Shown: piece after piece, positions 17,837 through 25,528 of the stretch
How positions within the stretch are numbered: position 1 is the stretch's first letter
Layout of the letters: each line of letters opens with the position of its first letter
From: Candidatus Kapaibacterium sp.
GTDB taxonomy: Bacteria; Bacteroidota; Ignavibacteria; Kapaibacteriales; UBA2268
Assembly (NCBI GenBank): GCA_013414795.1
Contig: CP058732.1
Span: 1,649,950 to 1,713,949 of the forward strand
DNA: 64,000 nucleotides
Direction of reading: 5' to 3'
Program-made: the position numbers and the translations under genes
Notes under the pieces: model-generated
Seen by the model: only the letters and a program-made list of their open reading frames with translations
The model's database searches: none
Told to the model about the DNA's origin: nothing

Positions 17837-19249
17837 ATGGAAAATACTGTACCATTTATAAATGAAGAACTAATAACAAATCTTATAGAGTCGTACAGAA
17901 ACCCAGATTCTAAACGTGTTGATGAGATTTTACAGAAGGGACTTGAACTTCAAGGTCTTTCCCTCGAAGAAGCTGCTGTATTGATAAATGTTTCTAATCA
18001 AGACGATATTTTAAAAATATTCGAAACTGCTGGAAAGATAAAAGACGAAATTTATGGAAACCGACTTGTACTTTTCGCACCACTTTACATTTCAAACTAC
18101 TGTTCGAACAATTGTCTTTATTGTGGATTTCGAATTGATAATAAGTCAATTAAAAGAAAAGTACTTTCAATCGATGAGGTTAAAGAAGAGACCCGCGTAA
18201 TTCTCGAGCAAGGACACAAAAGAATACTTCTACTGATGGGTGAGGACCACGAAAAATGTTCACTTGAATATTTTATTCAAGCAATTTATGCTATTTATTC
18301 CGTAGAAGATTCAAAAGGTAGCACTATTCGAAGAATAAATGTCGAAATTGCACCTTTAAGTGACGAAGAATTTAATATATTAAGTGAAGTTCCAATTGGA
18401 ACTTATACAGTATTTCAGGAAACTTACCATCGAGATACTTATTCGAAAATGCATCCCAAGGGCAGAAAACATAATTATCTATGGCGACTTTACACAATGG
18501 ACCGTGCACTTTCAAATGGTATGCACGATGTTGGTATTGGTGCACTTTTTGGACTATACGATTATCGTTTTGAAACACTTGCTCTAATTCAACATTCTAA
18601 ACATCTTGACGAAAAGTTCGGTATCGGACCACATACAATATCGATTCCAAGAGTCAAACCAGCCAAAAATGCTCCCGCATCATACAACTCTCAATATGCT
18701 GTAAGCGATATGGATTTTAAAAAACTTGTTGCAGTGTTGAGAATTAGTGTTCCGTACACTGGCATAATACTTTCGACACGAGAACCCGCAAGTTTACGAA
18801 ATGAATTGTTCAACCTTGGCGTCTCGCAAATCAGTGCTGGTTCGAAAACAAGCGTTGGGGGTTACAAACAAGCATTCAACGCAGTTGAAAATGAAGACTA
18901 CGTTGGACAATTTTCTTTAAACGATTGCAGAAGTAGTGGGGAAGTAATTCAAGACTTGATCAAAATGGGCTTTGTTCCCTCCTTTTGCACTGCTTGTTAT
19001 AGATTGGGTAGAGTAGGGGAAGATTTTATGGAATTGGCAAAGCCGGGCTTGATAAAAACTCATTGTCATCCTAATGGACTAACTACACTTAAAGAATATC
19101 TTGTTGATTACGCAGACGAAGAAACCCGCGTCGCTGGCGAACAACTTATTCAAAAAGAATTAGAAAAAATTGAACATAAAAAATTGAGAACCAAAACAAT
19201 AGAATACTTAAAACGTATCGAACAAGGTGAACGCGACTTGTACTTTTGA
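17837..19249 (+). CDS. hydG: [FeFe]-hydrogenase maturation radical SAM tyrosine lyase HydG
   Basis: A 470-residue protein. The radical-SAM cluster motif is CSNNCLYC (Cys89, 93, 96; CX3CX2C), and the HydG-specific C-terminal auxiliary cluster motif CX2CX22C is intact in CTACYRLGRVGEDFM...THC. The latter separates HydG from the thiamine enzyme ThiH, which lacks it. HydG splits tyrosine into p-cresol and dehydroglycine, which gives the CO and CN ligands of the H-cluster. HydE, HydF and the hydrogenase are not in this window, so they must lie elsewhere if the pathway works. Start ATG 17837 is used instead of the upstream TTG at 17831. Confidence 0.93.
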   Translation: MENTVPFINEELITNLIESYRNPDSKRVDEILQKGLELQGLSLEEAAVLINVSNQDDILKIFETAGKIKDEIYGNRLVLFAPLYISNYCSNNCLYCGFRIDNKSIKRKVLSIDEVKEETRVILEQGHKRILLLMGEDHEKCSLEYFIQAIYAIYSVEDSKGSTIRRINVEIAPLSDEEFNILSEVPIGTYTVFQETYHRDTYSKMHPKGRKHNYLWRLYTMDRALSNGMHDVGIGALFGLYDYRFETLALIQHSKHLDEKFGIGPHTISIPRVKPAKNAPASYNSQYAVSDMDFKKLVAVLRISVPYTGIILSTREPASLRNELFNLGVSQISAGSKTSVGGYKQAFNAVENEDYVGQFSLNDCRSSGEVIQDLIKMGFVPSFCTACYRLGRVGEDFMELAKPGLIKTHCHPNGLTTLKEYLVDYADEETRVAGEQLIQKELEKIEHKKLRTKTIEYLKRIEQGERDLYF

Positions 19250-19253
19250 TATA

Positions 19254-22200
19254 TTAATCCTTCCTAATTTTTCCTTTCGAAAATATATAGTAGAATGCCG
19301 GAATCACAAAAATTGTCAATAAAGTTGCAACAAGCAGACCAGCAATAGAAACAATTCCAAGCGGAGCACGAAGTTCTTTACCAGCCTCTCCAATTTGCAA
19401 TGCCATTGGAAGCATTCCAAGAATTAAAGCAAATGAGGATATAATCTGGGGTTTCAATCGCACAACGGAGGCTTCCAAAACAGCATCCTTTACATCTACA
19501 CCCTTCTCTCTAACCAACTGATTGGAATAATCCAAAATTAAGATAGCATTATTTACTACGATACCAATCAACATTATTATCCCCATCAAGGAAGAAATAT
19601 TATATGTTGTGCCAAACAAAAACATTGCTATGAAAACTCCTATCAAGCCCAAAGGAACTGTTATCATTATGTAGACTGGTTGCCAGAAACTTTCTAGGAT
19701 TGCTGCAAGTAACATATATGTTAGAAATGTTGCAATGATAAAAGCAATAACCATATCGCGAAACATATCTTTCATAAATTTAACATTACCTGCCCACTTA
19801 AATGAATATCCAGATGGCAAATTTATTTCGGACATCCTCTTTTCAATTTCGTTTGTTACATTTCCCAAGGGAATTCCCGGGGCATTCGAACCAATAAATT
19901 GAATTGCCTTGAACTTGTCGCGATGTAGAATTCTCGACACACTTGTTGTATATTCAATATTCGCAACTTGATTTAAACGATAAGTTCCTTTGGGCGAAAC
20001 AATAGTGATATTTTCAATTTTATTTGGCAAATCCACATCTTCGTCTTTTAAAGTAATTACAATATCATATTCATTTCCGCCTTCTCTAAATGTTGTTGCT
20101 TCGATACCGTCAACCGCTGCTCGAACAGTATAGGCTAAATCAATTAGTGTTAATCCAATATCGGGAAGCAAATCTCGACGTGGTGTAATTGTAATTTCAG
20201 GTTTCCCCTTCCTTGAACTGTTATCAAAATTAATTAATCCCGGAACATCTTTCAATTTTTGTACAACTATTTCTTTGTATTTTTCAAGGGTATCTATGTC
20301 TTGGCCAAGTATGTAAAATTGTATAGGATATTGCAAACCAGAAATAAACTCGCCGGGTCTTACTATCGTTTTAATATTTGGAATATCTCTAATATCGTTT
20401 ATTATCAATCTTATCATATCGTCGATAGACACTTGCCTATCTTTTGAATCACATAATTTTACTGTAATACTTGCAAGATTTGAACCAGTATTCAAATTGT
20501 CTTTTTTGCCGATATTTCCGAATACTGATATTATTTCTGGATGGTTCTTAATCCTATTGAAAACTTCATTAACTTTTTGGGTTGTTGCTTCAAGGTTGTA
20601 ATTTTCTGGTAACTCTATCTGTATCTGTACTAAATTGTTATCAACTTGTGGTATAAATTCCAATCCAATTCTGGGGGCAAACAAAAAAGCGGTCAATAGG
20701 AAAACAACAATAACCAAAACCAAGAGAGCAACGCTTCTTTTTTTAGTTTTCAAAACTTGTTGAAGTAATAACTTGTATGAATTATTTAAAAATCCATCTA
20801 CTTTATGATAAAATTTTGTTAAAACACTTTCTTTTTCTTCTTTGCGAAGGAAAAGGCTTGCAAGCATAGGAGTTAAAGTAAATGAAATAAATAATGAAAA
20901 TAGAGTTGTGAAAGTTGCTGCAAGTGCTAAATCCTTCAAAAATTTTCCAACGATTGAGGACATATTTGCAATTGGGAGAAACACAATTAGATTTGTGAGG
21001 GTTGAGGCAAGAACCGCAACTGTTACCTCGCTTGTACCAAAATAAGCAGCATCTTTTGGAGAATAGCCTAAGTTTCGAAGACGGAAAATATTCTCAAGAA
21101 CAACAACCGAATTTGCAACCAAAACCCCAATTGAAACTGAAATTCCCATAAGGGAAAGTATATTCAGAGTAAGACCAAATGCCTTGAAAAGGAGAAAAGA
21201 AGAAGCAATAGACACAGGCATAGATATAGCCACCACAAACGTGCTTCGAATGCTAAAAAGAAAAAGGAACATAACTAATCCAGTGAAAATTACTCCGAGA
21301 TAAATGTTGCTCATAGTATCATTGAATGTCGCTCGGGTAAAGTCTGCACCGTCGTAAACTTTGACAATCCTTATGCCTTCTGGCATACTTTTCTCAATTT
21401 CTGGGAGAATCTCTGTTACTTGTTCGGAAACTCGAACTGCATTTGCATCGGCGGACTTTACAATAGAAATATTAACGGCATTTTCACTGGATTCCTTTCC
21501 TTGCAAGTTAAAAAACACAGCACGATAGCGAACGTCTTTGCCAGTATCGGAAACGTTTGCTATTTGGGACAATTTCTTAACACCAAAAGGAGTGGGTATT
21601 TGAAGATTTCTAATCGCATCCACTGTTGGGAATTCACCTTTGACACGGACTGTAAATTCGTCTTTACCAGTCTGGAACAAACCACCGGGAAGGTCGATGT
21701 TGTATGATTTAAGTATTTGAGCCATCTGTGGAAGGGAAATTGAATTCTCGAAAATTTGACGATTGTCGAATTCAACTCTGATTGCTCTTTCCTGTCCACC
21801 AACAATTTCAACATTTGCAACACCTGGTATTTGGGAAAGTCTATCCTTTATTCTTTTATCGCAAATTTCATACAATTCAATTGGCGAAATATTATTTTTC
21901 CCAAAAACTACAAGATTGATTATTGGGAAAGCCTGCACATCCAACTTTTGGATAATTGGCTTCTTCGCATCGGAGGGTAATTTGAACAAAATTTTTTCAA
22001 CTTGGTCCTTAACCTCCCGATTCGCAACATCAACATCCTTCCCCAGTTTAAATTCAATAAGAATTATGGATGAATTCTCAAGCGAATACGATTCTATTCT
22101 TTCAATTCCTGAAATTGTCGCAATCTCATCTTCAATCGGTTTAGTAATTAAATTTTCAACTTCTTTAGGACCAGCTCCTGGATAAATTGTGGTTATTGTT

Positions 22201-22334
22201 ACATACGGCACTTTGACTTCTGGAAATGTATCCAAGTTTAATGAAATGTATGCAAAAACACCAAACAATATAAATACCAATATTATTGTTGTCGTAAGAA
22301 CTGGCCTCTTGGTTGCAATCTTTGCAAGAAACAT
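19254..22334 (-). CDS. RND efflux transporter permease (HAE/AcrB-like)
   Basis: A 1026-residue inner-membrane RND pump with the usual 12-TM duplicated architecture and two large periplasmic porter loops (start MFLAKIATKRPVLTTTII; PGAGPKEVENLITKPIED). The TM4 segment reads GVLVANSVVVLENIF where AcrB has the proton-relay Asp407-Asp408, and the TM10 segment reads GIVVNNAILILDYS where AcrB has Lys940. All three canonical relay residues are thus replaced (Ala, Asn, Asn). The gene lies 13 nt after the adaptor gene, with ribosome site GGAGGG. It works with the adaptor and TolC-like protein as a tripartite pump; substrate unknown. Confidence 0.92.
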   Translation of the reverse strand: MFLAKIATKRPVLTTTIILVFILFGVFAYISLNLDTFPEVKVPYVTITTIYPGAGPKEVENLITKPIEDEIATISGIERIESYSLENSSIILIEFKLGKDVDVANREVKDQVEKILFKLPSDAKKPIIQKLDVQAFPIINLVVFGKNNISPIELYEICDKRIKDRLSQIPGVANVEIVGGQERAIRVEFDNRQIFENSISLPQMAQILKSYNIDLPGGLFQTGKDEFTVRVKGEFPTVDAIRNLQIPTPFGVKKLSQIANVSDTGKDVRYRAVFFNLQGKESSENAVNISIVKSADANAVRVSEQVTEILPEIEKSMPEGIRIVKVYDGADFTRATFNDTMSNIYLGVIFTGLVMFLFLFSIRSTFVVAISMPVSIASSFLLFKAFGLTLNILSLMGISVSIGVLVANSVVVLENIFRLRNLGYSPKDAAYFGTSEVTVAVLASTLTNLIVFLPIANMSSIVGKFLKDLALAATFTTLFSLFISFTLTPMLASLFLRKEEKESVLTKFYHKVDGFLNNSYKLLLQQVLKTKKRSVALLVLVIVVFLLTAFLFAPRIGLEFIPQVDNNLVQIQIELPENYNLEATTQKVNEVFNRIKNHPEIISVFGNIGKKDNLNTGSNLASITVKLCDSKDRQVSIDDMIRLIINDIRDIPNIKTIVRPGEFISGLQYPIQFYILGQDIDTLEKYKEIVVQKLKDVPGLINFDNSSRKGKPEITITPRRDLLPDIGLTLIDLAYTVRAAVDGIEATTFREGGNEYDIVITLKDEDVDLPNKIENITIVSPKGTYRLNQVANIEYTTSVSRILHRDKFKAIQFIGSNAPGIPLGNVTNEIEKRMSEINLPSGYSFKWAGNVKFMKDMFRDMVIAFIIATFLTYMLLAAILESFWQPVYIMITVPLGLIGVFIAMFLFGTTYNISSLMGIIMLIGIVVNNAILILDYSNQLVREKGVDVKDAVLEASVVRLKPQIISSFALILGMLPMALQIGEAGKELRAPLGIVSIAGLLVATLLTIFVIPAFYYIFSKGKIRKD

Positions 22335-22347
22335 CTTCCCTCCATAA

Positions 22348-23385
22348 TTAATTCATTACCTTAACAATCGAGCCTTCTTCAATCAAATTTCTACCCTCAA
22401 CTATTAGGTGGTCTCCAATTTTCAAGCCATCTAATACCTCAACATCAAGGCTACTTGTTCTTCCAATCTGAATGTATTTCTTCTTCGCTATTCCATTTTC
22501 TTCCACATAAACAAAATTGTTTCCATTCGCATCTTTTTCCACCAATACTTTGGGAATGACAATAGCATTTGGTTTTTCATAAATTTTTACTTTAATTTCA
22601 ACTGTAACCCCACTTTTCAATTCTAACTTCGGATTAGGTGCCTCGAATTCAACTCGAAACCCTTTCATCGCATCATCCATTTTCATAGCAACTGAGATTA
22701 TCCTGCAAGGATATTCTTTACCAAGCCAAATAATTTTACCGTCCATACCAATACGCAAGTATTGTATTTCGTTCTCATTTGCGTAGGCTATCGCCCGCAT
22801 CTTGTCTAATACACTTATGGTAAATAGTGGCTTGCCAATATCCGCTTGTTGACCTTCGGTTACATAAATATTCGAAACATAGCCAGAAATTGGTGCTTCA
22901 ACAAAAAGCATTTGCTTCAATGATTCGTAGTTCCTTTTCGCAACCAAATATTGCGTCTCTACGTTGTCGAAGTTTTGTTGGGAAGTTTCGCCACTTTTCA
23001 AAAGTTCTTTAAAACGATTGTAAGTTTTCTCTGCATTCTCATAGGCAGCCTTCGCTTGTTGGAATTGTAAAGTCGGGTTGTTGGTAGGAAATTGAACTAT
23101 GATTTGACCAGCCTTCACGTATTGTCCAGCACGAACAAAAATTTTTTCAACACGGTCTGCAACCATATTTGTTTTTGTATTCTCGATTCTACCAGTCAAT
23201 TTTGAATAGAAAGTAAGATATTCAACAAATGTCTGTGGTTTAATAGAGACAATTTTTACTGGAATTTCTTTCCTTTCGGATTTCGCTTCGGTTTCTGGCT
23301 TTTCCTTGCTAGCACAACTTGCGAACACTAAAGAGAAAACAATTAAAAAGGTAATTTTTCCGATTAAAACAAAATTCTTATTCAT
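22348..23385 (-). CDS. RND efflux periplasmic adaptor (membrane fusion protein), lipoprotein
   Basis: A 345-residue HlyD/AcrA-type adaptor anchored as a lipoprotein (lipobox FASC; Cys24). A lipoyl half-motif around VEKIFVRAGQYVKAGQII leads into an alpha-hairpin of QQAKAAYENAEKTYNRFKEL type, then the second half VEAPISGYVSNIYVTEGQ, a beta-barrel and a membrane-proximal domain. It bridges the inner-membrane pump to the outer-membrane channel. Its start overlaps the TolC-like gene end by 8 nt. Confidence 0.9.
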   Translation of the reverse strand: MNKNFVLIGKITFLIVFSLVFASCASKEKPETEAKSERKEIPVKIVSIKPQTFVEYLTFYSKLTGRIENTKTNMVADRVEKIFVRAGQYVKAGQIIVQFPTNNPTLQFQQAKAAYENAEKTYNRFKELLKSGETSQQNFDNVETQYLVAKRNYESLKQMLFVEAPISGYVSNIYVTEGQQADIGKPLFTISVLDKMRAIAYANENEIQYLRIGMDGKIIWLGKEYPCRIISVAMKMDDAMKGFRVEFEAPNPKLELKSGVTVEIKVKIYEKPNAIVIPKVLVEKDANGNNFVYVEENGIAKKKYIQIGRTSSLDVEVLDGLKIGDHLIVEGRNLIEEGSIVKVMN

Positions 23386-24787
23386 ATTTTATCTCCCCAA
23401 ATATGTTATCAATATCAATTTTGGCAATAATGAAATCAAACAATGCTTGTTGGTAATTTAAATTTGCTTGTCGAAGGTCCAATTCGGCATTTTTTATTTC
23501 CAGTTGTATTCCAGTTCCTTCCTTAAATCTTGTAAGAGCAATTTCATAGGCTTTTTGTGCACGCTTTACATTTTTCTCTTGGGCAAGAATTTGCTTTCTG
23601 GCTTTTTCTAAATCCATGAATTTTTCTATCAGTAGTTTAGTTAAATAAGCTCGATATTGTGATACCTGCTCCTCGGTTTCTTTGTAATTGATTATCGACT
23701 GTTTAATTCGACTTCGAGTTTGGAATCCATTAAACAAATTCATTGATAATTGCAATCCTACCATTGATTGAGTATAGGTTTGAAAATTCAATTTGTCTGA
23801 TTGCCCAGCAAAAGAAAAATTCGAAAAGGCTACAAGGGAAGGATAATTTTCCGAACGATACAATTCAACCATTTCAACATCAACTTTTTTCTTGTATTCT
23901 AAAACTTTCAAATCTAAATTCGACTGCAATGCACGCTCAATCGCCTTATCTTTATCTGGAAGTTCAAAATCGACATATTTTAACTCTCCGATAACGTCTA
24001 ACGTATCCTCAATTGGATAGTCTAAAAGTAATTTCAAATTATTTAGCGAATTCTGATATGCATTAAAGGAGTTTTCCACAAGTGGCTTTAAATTTTCAAC
24101 TTGAACTTCGGCTTGTAACAAATCATATTCCGAAACCAATCCTTGATTGAAAAGGCTTTTAATCATACTAAAATTATCTTCTGCATTTCGAAGACTTTGT
24201 TGGTAAATTTCAGCCACATTTTTCAACAAGATGCAAGCATAGAAAGCCTTTTTAATATTGGCTATCGTTTTTGATAAAGTTGCTTGATAATTATATTTTG
24301 ACAACTCAAGATAAATTTTGGACGCCCCAATTCCACGGAACACCGTGGAATTGAACAAAATTTGATTTAATTGCACTTTGCTTTCGAATTGATTATTCAA
24401 AACAAAAGATTGTTTAATCATACCCATTGGTAGAAGTTTTGTATTATCTTGTTGAACCAAGCCTTCTTTGAAAAGAATGCCATAGGTAGAATTATTCAAA
24501 AGAGCAAGAAAATCGGGGAAAAATACTATTGGTTTTTGAATGTAATGGTAATAGGAAGTTGTGAAGTCTAATGATGGGAAAGCGTGCCCTTTGGCTTCTT
24601 TAACAGCAAGTTCCGCCTTCTCAATGTTCAACTTCTGAATTTTCAGTTCTTTGTTATTTGAAACACCATATTCTATTGCTTCTTCAAGAGTAAAACTTTT
24701 TGAATAAATATTTTTATTAAATGATAAGACTAAAAATATTGCAATCAATTTAGTTAATTTTCTTAATATTATTTTTTTACTTTTCAT
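23378..24787 (-). CDS. TolC family outer-membrane efflux channel
   Basis: A 469-residue outer-membrane factor: signal peptide with basic start (MKSKKIILRKL), then two OEP repeats made of long alpha-helices (e.g. SLRNAEDNFSMIKSLFNQGLV and KNVKRAQKAYEIALTRFKEG), typical of the TolC trimeric barrel and tunnel. Start ATG 24787 is chosen; it lies 8 nt inside the end of the TetR gene. The channel completes the tripartite export system. Confidence 0.88.
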   Translation of the reverse strand: MKSKKIILRKLTKLIAIFLVLSFNKNIYSKSFTLEEAIEYGVSNNKELKIQKLNIEKAELAVKEAKGHAFPSLDFTTSYYHYIQKPIVFFPDFLALLNNSTYGILFKEGLVQQDNTKLLPMGMIKQSFVLNNQFESKVQLNQILFNSTVFRGIGASKIYLELSKYNYQATLSKTIANIKKAFYACILLKNVAEIYQQSLRNAEDNFSMIKSLFNQGLVSEYDLLQAEVQVENLKPLVENSFNAYQNSLNNLKLLLDYPIEDTLDVIGELKYVDFELPDKDKAIERALQSNLDLKVLEYKKKVDVEMVELYRSENYPSLVAFSNFSFAGQSDKLNFQTYTQSMVGLQLSMNLFNGFQTRSRIKQSIINYKETEEQVSQYRAYLTKLLIEKFMDLEKARKQILAQEKNVKRAQKAYEIALTRFKEGTGIQLEIKNAELDLRQANLNYQQALFDFIIAKIDIDNIFGEIKYE

Positions 24788-25418
24788 AATCAACTGCCAT
24801 AATTTGTTTGTAATAAATTGGTTTTATGTCTTCAACTAATATTCCATTGAAAATGATGTAAAAATACTCAAAGAAAAATCTATCCACTGGCAACTTGTTT
24901 TGGTTCTCTGCGAAGGATTTAAGATTTAATAGGGTCGTATAAATAATAAAGTAGAGTACCTCCGTACTAATATCATTTCTAATTACACCAATTTCACGTC
25001 CTTTCTTAACAATTGAAAAAAAGGAATTTTCAATTTGCTTTTTGGTAAACTCACGAAGTTTTAAATTTATTTGCGGAAATCTCTTTTCAATTTGCGGATT
25101 TACCACATTTGATATAGAACTAATAAATTCACCCGAGATTCTAATCAGTTCAATAAAAAATTTAAAAAACGTTTCTTTGTTGCTTTTCAAAATTTGCTTA
25201 ATTTGTTTTGAAATTTCTTTTTTAAACTTTTCCAGGTATCGCCTTATACTTTCCTCGAAAAGTATTTCTTTCGATGGAATGTACTTGTAAAAAGTTGCTT
25301 TGCTAATACCAATTTCGTTCACAAGTTCGTCAATATTTAAATTCTTATAACCATTGGCTAAAAACTGCCTGGTTGCCTCGTCAATTATTGCACCCAATAA
25401 ATTGGATTTTTCTTTCAT
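24777..25418 (-). CDS. TetR/AcrR family transcriptional regulator
   Basis: A 213-residue TetR-type repressor. The N-terminal helix-turn-helix is IDELVNEIGISKATFYKYI (residues ~25-43), followed by an all-helical ligand domain without recognisable specificity. It is first in the operon it probably controls (TolC, adaptor, RND permease). Its promoter contains a 7+7 inverted repeat on the predicted start of transcription, so negative autoregulation relieved by a drug or metabolite is likely. Confidence 0.88.
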   Translation of the reverse strand: MKEKSNLLGAIIDEATRQFLANGYKNLNIDELVNEIGISKATFYKYIPSKEILFEESIRRYLEKFKKEISKQIKQILKSNKETFFKFFIELIRISGEFISSISNVVNPQIEKRFPQINLKLREFTKKQIENSFFSIVKKGREIGVIRNDISTEVLYFIIYTTLLNLKSFAENQNKLPVDRFFFEYFYIIFNGILVEDIKPIYYKQIMAVDYEK

Positions 25419-25429
25419 AAACTAACTAA

Positions 25430-25449
25430 ACTTTTTCCGTTTAAAAAGT
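25430..25449. promoter_or_regulatory. putative operator of the TetR/efflux operon
   Basis: A perfect inverted repeat ACTTTTT, 6-nt spacer CCGTTT, AAAAAGT. It lies 11 nt upstream of the TetR start codon and directly after the -7 box at 25451-25458, i.e. over the expected transcription start. Confidence 0.6.
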
Positions 25450-25450
25450 A

Positions 25451-25480
25451 CAAAATTAATAAAAAAAATTTTTCTAACAA
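25451..25480 (-). promoter_or_regulatory. promoter of the TetR/efflux operon
   Basis: On the minus strand TTG (25478-25480), 19-nt spacer, TAATTTTG (25451-25458). A near-full match to the Bacteroidota pattern, immediately followed by the palindromic operator. Confidence 0.6.
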
Positions 25481-25499
25481 TAGTTCTAATAAAAAAAAT

Positions 25500-25507
25500 T
25501 ATTTTTG
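25500..25507 (+). promoter_or_regulatory. -7 box of purL
   Basis: TATTTTTG on the plus strand with no clear -33 box. Transcription would start around 25513, which favours the purL ATG at 25529 over the one at 25517. Confidence 0.35.
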
Positions 25508-25528
25508 TTTTTTTAAATGTATTACCTT

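Noticed and set aside
18372-18587. Short ORFs on either strand within hydG
   Set aside because: They overlap conserved hydG codons and have no own start signals.
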